64,000 nucleotides of DNA from Amblyomma americanum (taxonomy: Eukaryota; Arthropoda; Arachnida; Ixodida; Ixodidae): assembly GCF_052857255.1 (NCBI RefSeq), contig NC_135502.1, positions 154,862,599 to 154,926,598 of the forward strand, in the 5' to 3' direction. Below the pieces are notes generated by a model. It was not told the DNA's origin. It worked only from the letters and a program-made list of their open reading frames with translations, and made no database searches. The position numbers were made by a program, and so were the translations under genes. This document shows positions 33,433 to 44,839 of this stretch, one piece after another (position 1 is the first letter of the stretch; each line of letters begins with the position of its first letter).

Positions 33433-34338
33433 TTTGCTCTTCAACCCGGTCACTAGACAACGGTCTAACAACAACGCGGTGTGGCATAAAGGATCGCTAG
33501 CAAACGACTGGCGCTTGGCACGTGCTAAATGCTACATCCCCCGCCACTTCGCATGCGCAGTATGAGCGCGCTGCGACGTGACGTCATGTCAGGAAAAAAT
33601 TGTTCCCAATGCTTTTTATGCAAACCTATCTGGTCTGCTAGGATCGCCATGCCGTCAAGTGGTATGTGCTGAACTCTGTGTTTCCCTCACAAAAAAATGG
33701 AGGTTACTAATAAATGATTTAGATCTACCATACAGTGTTCTTGGCAGTAGGTGCATCTGTAAAGCATAAGCGTTTTATGTTTGGCAAGAGACCACTTGTA
33801 ATGTATGTAGACAGTGTACGCTGCATAGGCAATGACTCTCTTTAGGAGCACCTTGTGGGGTTTCCAGCACGATTTGGACCCTCCACTCAGAACCAGCACA
33901 ACTCCGCTTGCTCCAGCCACAGCTTTAACTGCGAAGACAATACCGGGTAATAGCCCGCTGGCAAATTCATTTATTGGGACCTCGCAAATTCGAACAGCCT
34001 CCCTCGGTCCGGCGTAAGCAGCAGCACCGCAGAAAGCAGGCAGCGGCAGGCAGCGGGCGCGAGAAACAACTCGGGTAACCTGGGTCGCGGAATTGTGGTG
34101 GCGTCTTTTCGCTGTGTGCGGCGTCTCGCTTTAAACTCCTCGCTTCCCGCAGCGTGCACGGCGCGAGCGACCGTCGAAGACTTGAAGTGGAAAGGAGGGC
34201 TACCCACGTGATGAAGCAGAGAGGAGTTCCGTCTATTTAATTACAACCTACGTATGCGACGAGAGCTGAAGCTGCGGACACGGCCCCGGTACAAGAACGG
34301 TATTCAAAGCAAGCCCAGCAGCCCCAAGTTTAGAGCGA
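33433..34338. other. No gene recognised
   Basis: Contains a GC-rich part at 34020-34210 that may be the leader of the gypsy fragment to its right. No LTR ends were found. Confidence 0.4.
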
Positions 34339-36115
34339 GTGGAGCGCGTCACCCGACAGAGCCACCCCACCTTCTTCCTCTACCTGAGGCGGAGCACATA
34401 TAATGATTTGAACGAATTTGCAATTGAAGGGCGTCTAGTCCAGGTTCAAATTTCAGCGGTCCGTAAATACCGGCCTCCGCCGCCGGCTAAGGAGTGCCTA
34501 AAGCCGAGGTGTGCATTGGGCGGCGTTGCGGCGGTAAGGGGTGAGATCCCTCGCACAGCAGGTCAGTGCATGAGTGAGCTGATGCGGTTCAAAATAACAC
34601 ATCGTGCTCTGGATCCTTACGGGTATAGGCTAAGTAGTGCTGGTGCAAAATCTATGGACTTCAGCGCGGTACCGCCTCAAAAGCCAGCACCTTCGTAGAA
34701 AGCACCCACGGAGGTCCCTGTATGGCTGGAATGGCTTCAGAACCGCCGGTCGTCACAGCAAGAAGCATGAATGTGTTCACGTTGCTTTAACTGTGGCCAG
34801 AGTGGCCATGCAGTCAGATACTGCCCTTCATGATTAGAAAACGAGTCAGGCCGCCAGTGACAGAAGTAGAGTAATCTGCCAACGCTCATATCATCATCCC
34901 CCCCCCCCCCCCCCGTCCGCATTCAAAGCTGGAGCACCAACTGACAGACCTGCTCCTTCACAGACCTCGCAGTCGCGGACGCAATCATTAAGGCGTTGTT
35001 GGACACGGGGGCAAGCATCTCGCTAATAGGAGACGAGATCATTTCCCAGCTGCGGTGGAGGTCCGTTCGGTTGCGACAGCGCTGGGTGCCACTTCAGCTA
35101 GCTAGCAGAGAGGTGAGGTCATGTGGTGCAGTACACCCGGTATTGCGCTGGGATCAGCGTGCGCGCAAATTTGTTTCGTTAAACTGCCTGCTCTCACGGT
35201 AACGGTAATTTTGGGTCGAGTGTTCTAGGCGAGCATTGGACTCGTCGTAGACATCACGCGTGGTTGTTACCCGCAGGGCCCGCTCGCCCCACTTAGGCCC
35301 TTTGCCAACCCACCGACTGAAACAAGTTCATCATCATAAAGTACAGCCGATGCGCCCGCGGCGGAGCGAAATACATCCCACAAGCACCCCCCCCCCCCCA
35401 ACTGTCGAGGTCGGTAATGGCGGCCCGCCTCAATGCGCGCACTCCTAGGTCGGAGAAGAAAATGTGTACTGACCCGAGAGATGTCCGCAGACAAAGACAC
35501 AATGAGTTTCCCCGTTAAATGCCGACATCAGCAGCGGCGGCCTGTAAACAGGGTTTTACTTTGAGGTCAGACGAGCATATGCAAAAATTACTGGCAGGTG
35601 CCAGCGGGCTGCCCGGCCCGAACGTCGCCACCTCTTGAATTTTTTGTATTACTTTGACGGGATATTCACGGAGCAGTCGGGAAGCACTAGTTTGGTTCAG
35701 TACCGCAAAGACGCAGGCGGAGCGCTTTAATGGAAATAAAACTCAAAGCGCCATCAATGCTGCCAGAGGGCAAGTTATTGACGAGGCACTCCAAGAGTTG
35801 CTTGATGCTGGCCTCATATGTCGCTCTTCTAGTTCCTGGCGTTCCAAGTGTTTCTTGCGCCGAAGATATATCGGACATGACGCTTGTGCGTTGGCAATTG
35901 GAAGCTGAATACGGTCACAAAGATGCATATCCCATTTCAAGAATAGACGAGATCGTCTCATATCTCGGTGACGATAAATTCCTTTCGATTCTTCCCACAA
36001 GCAAGGGGCACCTGCAAATCGAACTGCGGCCAGGCGACGAGTGCAAATATTACACAATCGCACTTAAGTCTGCTCGAAGCGGAAATGCGAAAACTTTTCC
36101 TTTGCTCTTTTTCTG
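34339..36115 (+). pseudogene. Gypsy fragment: gag end, protease and start of RT
   Basis: The gag part reads NDLNEFAIEGRLVQVQ and ALDPYGYRLSSAG, then a zinc knuckle CFNCGQSGHAVRYC at about 34780-34825. A 17-bp C run follows (34898-34914). Protease: AIIKALLDTGASISLIGDEI (34978-35030). After a second C run (35387-35399) the RT begins: VIDEALQELLDAGLICRSSS (35779-35835), a KDAYPISRIDEIVSYLGDDKF block (35920-35985) and KGHLQIELRPGDECK (36003-36050). It ends before the YxDD box. It is a different family from the outer gypsy at 12.6 kb, and no LTR is visible. Broken by stops and shifts. Confidence 0.78.
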
Positions 36116-36240
36116 ACTCTCTTCTTCATTTTGATGTTATGGGGAGCAGGCTATCTCGATGTCTATGGCTATTGCGAAGTCCGTTTTCGAGACTGGCAAA
36201 CTACATCGACGTCCATGACTATCATGACGATCAAACGACC

Positions 36241-36408
36241 TTCGCTGGACACGAACCGACGACTTTTGCAGGCCTCGAACCCACTACCTTCACAGGGATT
36301 GAACCTATGGCATTAACGGGTGTCGAAATCACGACCTTCACGGGAATCGAGCCCAGTTACTTTGCGAGATTGGAACCCATAAGCTGTGCGGGACTAGAAC
36401 CCACTACA
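36241..36408 (+). repeat. 24-bp minisatellite, seven units, open in one frame
   Basis: Seven consecutive 24-bp units encode F-A-G-H-E-P-T-T, FAGLEPTT, FTGIEPMA, LTGVEITT, FTGIEPSY, FARLEPIS and CAGLEPTT. The frame is open from 35968 to 36525 and continues into an Ile-rich ATC/ATT stretch. The upstream part of this frame overlaps degraded gypsy RT, so I do not call it a gene. Confidence 0.8.
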
Positions 36409-36539
36409 TTTTTCGCTATACCTATCATCATCATTACAGACATCCCCGATAAATTCACTGCAGTAATCATCATCGCTACCACCGACAACACTGTCGTTAT
36501 CATCATTATCAATATTTTATTTTAAACCAAACTGGAAGA

Positions 36540-37460
36540 CTCACTTTCTTGTATAATCAATATGATCTGGAATTGAACAGGTGAAAGCTAGCAATAAATT
36601 GGCAGCAGCAGGCGAGGCAGAAAAAGCCACACTGAAAGAAACGGTGCAGCACAGACAGAGGAAAGACTCATTACAATGAAGCTCGGAACGAAAACGAAAA
36701 GTATAGTAGAACATGTAATCTTTAGACTGAACGGTTTACACAGTGCGAACTTAAGGAAACTGGGAACTTGAGGGAATCACTTATAGAGCTTGCTAGAAAG
36801 CTTCATCTGAAGTTTTCCAGCAGAGACATTTAAGCAGCCCACCAGCTGCCAAAGAAAAAAAATATACTGTGCTAATCTGCTTCGCGGTTGTGGCAGGGAA
36901 AGAGGCATGATTTGAGGCGAGAAAAAAAATCAATCGGGTGTGTGACTGAAGCTGACTTGAGTCTTTTCTTCAATGGCAACCTAACCGAGATGAATCATGA
37001 TTTGTTGTGGCGTATCTTGGACTTAGTTGTATGCCAGGTGGTAGGACGTCGTGAGTAGCAAAACAGCACGGGACTGAGGCTGGCGCATGCGCAAGGTGGC
37101 GAAAGAAAAGGGATTCAAATTCTGATGATTGAAAGGCGGAAAAATCTTCAAAAAGAAGTTGAAAATACCTGTCTTATTCGTGTGAACCGCAAATTTTATG
37201 TTGAAGAATTTCTTAAGCAACACCTCAACTACCTTCAGTGAATTACCTTTCTTTACTTGTTTTATGAAATGTTTTAGGCCCCTGTTACCACCTAATATCA
37301 TACCTGTTGACAAAAAGATTATGAGTCTACGTAAATATTGCCCGGAATGAAAAGCTGTAGTTTAATGTTTAGTTTAACATGTACATGCTTTCGTGGTCAC
37401 AGAGATCAATGTGTCAAAAGGTTTCGTACATGCGTTTTGAATGCGCACGTCTCGCAGCAT
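36540..37460. other. No gene recognised
   Basis: Unassigned AT-rich sequence. A 96-codon minus ORF at 37023-37313 has no recognisable motif. Confidence 0.45.
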
Positions 37461-37780
37461 AACACGATGGAACCGCCGAGGCGGTGGCATTCCTATTTTT
37501 GCAAGCTCTTAGAATGATACTTCTCCTTTAGACGTTATATTCATGCATGCGGAAAACCTTGCCTTTAAAATTACTTGTGTAAATTATGAACTGTTATTGT
37601 TAGCGGTGTAGTGCTGTCGGCCTTTTGTTGAAAGTAGATGATGTACTTCTCGTCGAAAGTGGATTGTCTGCCTGGCAGGTGATTTCAATATTAATATCCT
37701 ATGTCCAATAAATGTCATTGTATCAGATTATTGAACTGTTTGGCGTCTTATGGTTTATCTCTACTGGCGTTGCCGCGACA
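37461..37780 (+). pseudogene. CR1-like endonuclease fragment
   Basis: RRGGGIPIF (about 37473), then SPLDVIFMHAENLAFKITCV and YELLLLAV, and after a frame change CLAGDFNINI at about 37668-37697 followed by VIVSDY. GGG(V/I)..., the short gap and GDFN are the middle of an APE-type endonuclease. Only about 100 codons remain and a short ATAC microsatellite follows at 37788-37800. Probably a truncated or decayed CR1/L2-type element. Confidence 0.65.
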
Positions 37781-37959
37781 ATAGATACATACATACATAC
37801 CGTAAGGGCAGGCTTCGTTTAGGACGTTTATTCTAATCATCTGAAAGAGACGTGTTCCGAGCAAACAGCCCCAAGCGATGAGGATGGGAATTACTGGTGA
37901 AAGAGAATGAAGTCGCAGCCACAGAGGCGACGACGATGAAAGAGCGTAAAGTGCTCACA

Positions 37960-38744
37960 CTATTGTATGAGGGTAACAACTACACGCGCGGTCTGAAGCG
38001 GCCCGCCTAGCCGTGATTTGTCTGATGCAGAGCGCCGAATGAAAGGCTTCAGGCCGGAAACGTGTACAATTTTAGTCCCGCGGTAATGGCGGTTCGGAGA
38101 AATATCAACAGGAGTGACGCGGTAGTTAACTGTTGAAGTTTGGTTGAGCACCAAGTAGGGAACAATGACACGAGGCTGAAATTGGTCGCAAAGAGCAGGT
38201 GTCCGCAAAGGGGTAGAAAGCAATTTCTCGTCTCCAGAGTTAAACGAGAAAATTCGGTGCGTCGCGTCGTAATCACCCTTGCGATCTTCCTGGCAGGCTT
38301 CAGTGTTCAGGCGAGCAAGGTGGCCGCGTCGGGCCACACGGGAGAGGAACTAATCGGGGAGAGACGGTGAGGTGCTCGCAGGCATCGAGAAGAAAGAGGC
38401 GCCGAGAAGGGTGGTGGGAGAACGGTCGGAAAAGGGGAAAACGGGAAGTATCCAGTGGTTTGTTGCAACGCGGATTTGTAGGCAAAAGTGACGAAAGGAA
38501 GGACTGCGTTCCAATTCCAGTGGTCAGGTTCGACGTACATAGCAATCATACATGACAGGGTGCATTGGAACCACTCAGTAAGACCATTGGTCTGGGGGTG
38601 GTAGCTGGACGTCATCTTGTGAAGTGTAGAAGGAGCTTGGAGAACTTCGGCAACAACGGCGAAATGAACGTTCGGCCGGGGTAACTCAGAAGCACCTGAA
38701 GGGCGCCATGGCACAGTACAAAGGTTGGAGAAGAAAAGTGGTGG
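37960..38744 (-). pseudogene. Gypsy E integrase, C-terminal half
   Basis: HGALQVLLSYPGRTF (about 38695), VVAEVLQAPSTLHKMTSSYH (38645) and QTNGLTEWFQCTLSCMIAMY, then WNAVLPFVTFAYKSALQQTT: the second half of the catalytic core around the DRG and the QTNG-x3-R/W blocks. After a shift the C-terminal domain follows (37960-38337): FSFNSGDEKLLSTPLRT, QFQPRVIVPYLVLNQTSTV, YRGTKIVHVSGLKPF, a GPY/F-like fold. At least two frame changes. The left part of the same gene lies beyond the I-like insertion. Confidence 0.82.
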
Positions 38745-40835
38745 TGGTGGTGAAAAACTTTATAAAGTAGAGCAAGCCTTAATTGTTACATCCTAGTGAT
38801 GGAATTGCTCTTGGATGCGTTTCGTGGCCGGAAGGTGATGCTTCTCAGCGACTTCCAAAGCCCAGTCCACTAGCTGCCGTTGGGAAGCCGGGTCAGAAGT
38901 GGACACCGCAGCCTCCCATCGCTCGAGGTCTGTGAGTTGCCAAGCGGCTGGTGGAAGGAGCTCAGAGCAAGAATAAAGAATGTGTGCAAAATCCGCTTTC
39001 GGAGCGCCGCAGAGGGTGCATACTGGCGTGAACAGTCCCGGGTGAACCAGGGCTAAGTGGGCAGGGGAGAGGAAGGTGCGGGATTGTAGCTGTCGCCACG
39101 TCACCTGCTGCAATTTTGTGAGAGACTTGTGCGGAGGGGGATACGTTAGCCGTTGCTCACGGTAGTGTAGAGAGGTCTCGTGATACGTGACCATTCGATC
39201 TCGAGCGTCTCCCCAGGCGTCACCGGGTCCTGCTCGGCTGACGAAACCTCGAGCTAAAGAATGAGCCGCCTCGTTACCTGGGTGGCCGGCGTGGGCCGGT
39301 ACCCAGAGAAGCTGAATAGGTCGGGTAAGGGCGGGAGACCGGCTTAGATGCCGGAAAGCGGGTTCGGAGATGCGGCCTTTCGCAAAGTTACGGACCGCGG
39401 TCTTTGAGTCGCTGAAAATGTGGGTCGCCGATGTAGTAGCGATGGCTAAGGCTACGGCTGCCTCCTCCGCTTCCGCAGGAGTGGAGGCAATGACAGTTCC
39501 TGCCGTAATAGGGGTGTACGAATTGCACTCTACCGCCAGAGCAAAGGTGGAAGAGGAGGTGTAAGAGGCTGCGTCGACGTAGACGCTCTCCGGCTGTGCG
39601 CCATAGTGTTTGTGTAAGGCTGCAGCCCGAGCAGCAGGACGAGCCGCGTGATGCTCGGGATGCATGTTCTCGGGGAGGGGGTGAATGGTGATGAGGTCCC
39701 GTGTGCGGCGTGGGAGGGAGAAGGTGTGGGTACAATAGCCAGGGGGGTGTAGGCCAATGGCGTCAAGAATGTGACGGCCGGCTAGGGTGGAGGAGAGCCG
39801 ATCAAGTTGGACAGATCGATGGGCCTCGGTGAGCTCGGCGAGGGTGTTGTATATGCCCAGCTTAAGAAGGCGCTCATTCGACATGTGCTGGGGGAGGTTG
39901 AGGGCCGTCTTGTACGCCTGACGGATGAGGCAGTTGACTTTTTTCTCCTCTAATCGGGAGAGGAAGAGATAGGGCAGGGAGTATATTACCCGGCTAAGGA
40001 CGAAAGCCTGGATCAGGCGGCGGAGGTCGTGTTCCCGCATGCCTCGGTGTTAGCGATTCGTCTGATGAGGCGAACGGTTTGTTGAACGGTAGCAGTAAGC
40101 TTGGTGATTGTGGCAGTGTTCTTGCCATTGTTCTGGAGAACCATCCCCAGGATGCGAACTTTGTCTACCTCTGGTATGCGGGTGGCATCAATGGTGACAT
40201 CGATGCCAGGTGGGGGAGTTTTGTCCAGTCTTGCCCAAGGGGGGCGAAGGACCAGAAGTTCCGATTTTGTAGGAGAGCATGCAAGGCCGACCTGATGGGC
40301 ATAGGAGGTCACCACATCTGCCCCCGCTTGTAGTGTCTCTTCAATGGTGCCGACATTACCCGTGGAGGTCCACAGGGTGATGTCGTCGGCATATAAAGAG
40401 TGCGAGAGGGCGGGAATGGCTGAAAGAGCCTTTGCCATGGGGATGAGAGTTATATTAAATAGAAGCGGGGAGAGTACCGATCCCTGAGGGGCACCTCGGC
40501 TGCCGAGGGTGAAAACAGGGGAGGAGAGTGAGCCAAAAGTGATTTCAGCTGTGCGGTGGCGGAGGAAGGCTGAGATGTACTGATGGGTACGAGTGCCGAC
40601 GTGTAGGGACGACAGGGCGTCCAAGATGGCCGAATGATGTACATTGTCGAATGCCTGTTTTAGATCCAGGGCCAGGACCGCGCGCGTGCGCCTCGTGTTT
40701 CTGGGGTGGAGGAAGTCTTCTGAGATCTGAAGCATGATATCTTGGGTGGAGAGGTGGGGACGGAAACCAAACATGGTTGGGGGGAAGAGGAGGTTGTCGT
40801 CCATGTGTCCCTGGAGGCGACCAAGGACGACGTCC
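38745..40835 (-). mobile_element. 5'-truncated I-like non-LTR element inside gypsy E integrase
   Basis: Minus-strand RT and RNase H, a 30-bp 3' UTR and a CACCAC tail at 38737-38748. The 5' end is truncated inside ORF2, as is common for target-primed insertions. A diverged target duplication is possible: on minus, CACCTTCCTTCTCAAA at about 40873-40888 and CACTTTTCTTCTCCAA at about 38724-38739 agree in about 12 of 16 positions. If so, the 5' junction lies nearer 40870 than 40835. Confidence 0.75.
38793..40804 (-). pseudogene. I-like ORF2: reverse transcriptase and RNase H
   Basis: The RT part (40013-40804) has MFGFRPHLSTQDIMLQ, LALDLKQAFDNVHH, APQGSVLSPLLFN and LYADDITLW (YADD at 40382-40393). 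A one-base indel near 40045 shifts the frame just before GMREHDLRRL. The 415-codon second part carries the thumb, then RNase H at residues 150-270 (VYVDAASYTSS, AEAEEAAVALAI, IFSDSKTAVRNF, LLWVPAHAGHPGNEAAH; the final Asp seen in many relatives is His) and a C-terminal Cys/His cluster (CTLCGAPKADFAHILYSC). Apart from the single indel the frame is open, so this is one of the youngest elements here. No endonuclease, because of 5' truncation. Confidence 0.88.
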
Positions 40836-42851
40836 CATTTCCCTTACGTCTTGCATCGGCAAGATCTTTGAGAAGGAAGGTGGCAACTTCGGGCGCCGAG
40901 GCATCAGGCAAAGCTGCGGTCTCGGCGTAGCATGTCATATTGTCGATGGCAGTGACTGTGCAAAGATTATCTCGCGTAGAAAGAGGAAGCGGGCCATACA
41001 AGTAGATGCCGACAATGGCAAGTGGCGTGGCGGGGCAAGGTAGAGGCTGCAGATGTCCAGCAGGAGGTGAAGTCGGCCGTTTTCGGCACTGGCAGAGCGG
41101 GAAAGATGCGCCGTACTTAGCGACGCTGTAGGAGAGGCCAGGCCAGAAGAAACGGCTCTTGACACTGTCATAGGTTTTCTGAAAACCTAAGTGACCGGCC
41201 GTCTCGTCATCGGGAAGGGCCTCCGAAATACGGAAGCGAAGTGCACGTGGTACCACTGGAACCAAGCGGGTGCCATCAGGGCAGTAAACTAGTGGCAGAG
41301 ACCTTCATTTTCGAGTTTCAGCTTGTGAAGCTGCCGATGGAGCCGAACGGTACGAGTGTAATAAGCTCCCGTGAGATGGTTGATTAGAGAGCAGCAATAC
41401 GCATCGTTGCATTGATCCGACGCAAGGGCGTTTAAATCGTCAGATGCGACGCAGGGGAGCCCGGTTAAGTGCAGTAGAGCTTGCATCGATGAGGAGACCC
41501 TGTAACATGTGGAAGGTTTTGTACAAGAACGGCACGAAGACTCCAGAAACGGGAAACGAGAAAGGGCGTCGGCGTATCGATGCGTTCGACCGGACTTCTA
41601 AGTGACGTCAGAACTGTATTCTTGGAGATGGAAAACTCTGCGGCCAAAGCAGCCATGTCAAACTTTTGAAGTTATGCAACGAGCATAATGCGTGATGGTC
41701 CGTGGCCGCCCTAAAAATAGGGGCGGAACTGTACAAATGACGGCAAGACATTCCTCCTCAGTGATAGTGTAGTTACGTTCCGCTGGTGTCAGAGTGCGGC
41801 TGGCGAACGCAATAACTCTTTCGCGAAAGTAACATCATGCTTCAGAACAGCACGAATGCCGTGGCCACCCCCATCAGTGAATAGAATGGTGGGATCAGCT
41901 TCGTCGAAGTGGCCAAGGACAGTGTCGGAGATCAGAGCTTGCTTGAAGGCTTTAAAAGCACTTTCGCACTGCTCAGCCCAAGCGAAAACACTGTGAGCAG
42001 TGAGGGGCTGACGCAGTGGCGCGGCAATGGTAGCGAAATTTTCTCGAAAGTGCTGAAAGTAAGTGGACAGTCCGAAGAAACTGCGCAGTTCTTAAGTCTT
42101 CTGGGGACGGGCAAAGTTCAGGACAACGGCAAGGTTGTAAGATTCGGATCGAGTGCTTTCGCTGCTGACGAGGAGGGCTGAGAATCGTGATTTTCTTCCT
42201 TGCAAAATGGCATTTTTTCGTATTGAGTTGAAGGCCAGCAGGAACGAATCAAGTGAGTGAACCAATCGAGGCGGCGTAAGTGTTCACGAAAAGTTGAAGA
42301 GAAATTACAATGTCGTCCAGTTAGCATAAGCAGGTTTTTCATTTCAGGCCTCGAAGGAACCAGAACAATGATCTATAGTGGAAAAGCATTCAGCTCCCTG
42401 GAGAGAGTCAAAGGAGTCGTCAATAAGGGCATAGGGTAAACTGCTTTAGAAGCAATTTTGTTAAGTGCACGGCAATCAACTCAAAATCAGACTAATTCAT
42501 TCTTCTTCTCCACAAAACCATCGGGGACGACCAGGGACTGGCGGAAGCGCGAGTAATGTTTCAGCGGAGCGTATCACACGCATTGTCCTCGACGACTTTG
42601 CGTTGCGATAAAGAAACGCGGTACGGGCGGCAGTGAACAACCGAGATACCTTCAGTAACTATGCGGTGCTCGGCAACGGACGTATTGCCCAAGGTAGTGG
42701 AAGTCGCATCAAAACAGCCTTGATGCTTGCGAAGCAACCCCAGTAACTCTTTCCGTAGCGACGACGGGAGATGTGGATTGATGGTGGCAAAGAGGACGGA
42801 TAGAGAAACGTCTGCTGAAGGGGGCGACAAAGAGGAGGGCGCTTTAGGCAC
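40836..42851 (-). pseudogene. Gypsy E RT, RNase H and integrase N-terminal half
   Basis: RT start at 42561-42851: GCFDATSTTLGNTSVAEHRI and CRPYRVSLSQRKVVEDN. The central RT is badly decayed. RNase H near 41650-42200: HFRENFATIAAPLRQPLT, FKAFKQALISDTVLGHFDEA and a TDGGGHGIRAVL-like block with the first Asp kept. Integrase (40836-41265): LPDDETAGHLGFQKTYDSVK and RFFWPGLSYSVAKY with a CQCRKR zinc motif, then PATPLAIVGIYLYGPLPLS, the first catalytic region (the usual GIDLYGP/D replaced by GIYLYGP). ATFLLKDL is the last gypsy sequence before the insertion. Confidence 0.75.
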
Positions 42852-42949
42852 GACGAGAGAAACCGGGTGCGTGTCATACGTGCAGGAAAACGATGTGCAT
42901 TTCGGTACACAAGAGGATCACGAGAAGTGTTCAAGGCAGCGACAACGGC

Positions 42950-43402
42950 TCATCCATTTTCAAACCAAATCAGGCTTGGCGGCAAGGCAAATCCCTTGAT
43001 GAGATGTCGATCAGAGGGCGCGATAAGCACATCGCCATAAATAGTGGTATCGGAAGTAAGCGTGAAAAGATCTTGACTCCTAGTGGGCAGAAAAAAATCT
43101 GCAGCGGCAATGAGGCAATGACAGAGCTCGGGGACTTCAGATGATGCGTCACTCTCAGTCATGTGGGCGTTGCTGTCACGGCAAAGAGTAAAAGCACTGG
43201 TGGAAGACAAGAAATCCCAGCCAAAAATTATAAGGTAAGCGCAAAGAGTCAGCCCAGCAAACTGTACTTCGTGACGGACACAGTCAATAGAAACCCGGAA
43301 AGTGCACTTAGCGGATGGGCAAACGATGACGTTGGTTAGCTCAACGCAGGGGAGGCCATCGTACGCCGTTTTCACCTTCCGCAAGCGCTCGTGTCGTCTC
43401 AT
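42950..43402 (-). pseudogene. Gypsy E protease region
   Basis: 150-codon segment with LTNVIVCPSAKCTFRVSIDC, then FGWDFLSSTSA, the C-terminal block of gypsy retropepsins (hydrophobic-hydrophobic-G-x-D-F-L). The DTG active site should lie just upstream near 43480; GTALTV-like codons are visible there but the motif itself is not clear. Downstream spacer leads to RT at 42851. Confidence 0.65.
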
Positions 43403-43784
43403 GTTTCTTCCTCTTGTCTTGTGTTTAGCGCTGCTTCAAGATGACCATGAGTAAGCGTGAATAACAGTAAGGGCAGTGCCCGTGTCAGTAAAAGCCTCAA
43501 GTCGTGAACGTTCAATCCACAATGAAACCATATTAGATGGCACTCCGGAAGCATTTGTTTGTGTCCGGAGCATGCAGCTTTCGCTCTAAAAACTGCACCA
43601 GCGAGTTTTCCGAGCGAAGGTCAGGCGCCACAGAAGCCGGCCAGAGCGGAGAGGAAGAGCGCCGGTACAGCGAACGGGATCCAGTTCCGGTGAGGAGATA
43701 AGGACAAGGCGGAGCACTACTAGATTGAGGTGAAAAAAACGTCCGTAAGTGTCTTTGATGAAACGGCGGTGGTGAAAGGGACCA

Positions 43785-44360
43785 CTAGGAGTACAGGCGC
43801 TCTGGAAGACTTAATACCCGCGACGTTTTTCTTGAAGGCGCCGACACCAGAAGCGGGAAATATGCCCCGGAAGCCGCAATAATATTACCAAATCTGGCGG
43901 CTGGGGCGCCAGGACGAGTAGAACGGTGGTGTTGAGGTTGGCGATGCCAAAGCTGTGACATGGTCGGGTTACGGCTCTGGCGTTGGAGGCGGACCAAAGA
44001 CAGGGGCATGGCAGCGACCTTAGCGTACGTGGGGTCGGGTGCCGGGGGGCCGGGTGCGAGAGAGCAGGCGATCGACGCCAACTCTTCTTAAATGATGCTG
44101 CGAAGGCCAGCACCATCAGAGGACGGAGCAGGAGGCGCAGGTTCACTGAGGCACGCAGAACCGTTTGCAATAAGGTCCTCACGAATTAGCGCACGAATTA
44201 GGGCACCCAGGTCGGAGTCGGCGGGCAAAAGGGAGGCAGCCGGGTCAGATAGCAAATGAATGGATAGCATCCTGGTGGTGCCTGCGTGCCCATTTCTGGT
44301 GAGGCCATTCTGCGGAGGAGATTTGGCCAGATCTAAGGTTAAGTCTGTAGAAGCGGTCAT
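43785..44360 (-). pseudogene. Gypsy E gag, degraded
   Basis: ATG near 44360 opens MTASTDLTLDLAK. DSDLGALIRALIREDLIANG (44110-44170) and LRSII/ELASIAC segments are the amphipathic start typical of this gypsy group. Towards the end GHISRFWCRRLQEKRRGY (about 43810-43865) looks like half of a CCHC knuckle whose first two cysteines are lost. Frame changes near 44085 and 43870. No capsid major-homology region was identified. Confidence 0.55.
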
Positions 44361-44839
44361 TGTGCAGTTGAGGGCGCGGCTGGCTCAGGTATGTCACTGA
44401 CCTCCCCTGTCGGAGGTTTGGCATCCTCGTTTGCCAGCTTGCCCACCCAAAGCTTGCCGCTGGACCTTTTTAGAAAAATGCAATTGACGTCATCCCTGTG
44501 GGTCTCGTGCCATTAAGTGAGGGATTGATCAAGATGAAAATTTCTAAGGTTCTTCGGCAGAATCTAAGGTCTCTAGCTACCCACTACCTCCAGATCTCTG
44601 AGGTGTGGCCGTTTGGCCGTAGAGGCAATTTTTTAAGTCCTCTGACATTGCTTGTGTCACAGATCTGCTTCATTGCCAAATTTTTCAGTCATCAGCGGTG
44701 AAAGCATTCATTCCCGAAACGCCCGCATGCTCCAATGGTATTGTTCGTAGAGTGGACACAGCATCTTCCCCGCAGGAAATACTGAAGGAGTTTCAGGATG
44801 CAGGGGTGGGGTTCTTTCTGACTATTAGTCCAGTAGAGA

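Larger units (their letters stand above)
37960..44360 (-). mobile_element. Gypsy element E (internal region), split by an I-like element
   Basis: Minus-strand order: gag (43785-44360), protease (42950-43402), RT (about 42200-42851), RNase H (41650-42200), integrase N-terminal half (40836-41265), [I-like insertion 38745-40835], integrase C-terminal half (37960-38744). This is the standard gypsy order, in contrast to family A. LTRs were not found; they may lie at 37.8-37.95 kb and beyond 44.4 kb or be lost. Confidence 0.8.

Noticed and set aside
36241..36408. CRISPR-like regular array
   Set aside because: Repeats are tandem without spacers and the context is eukaryotic transposon DNA.
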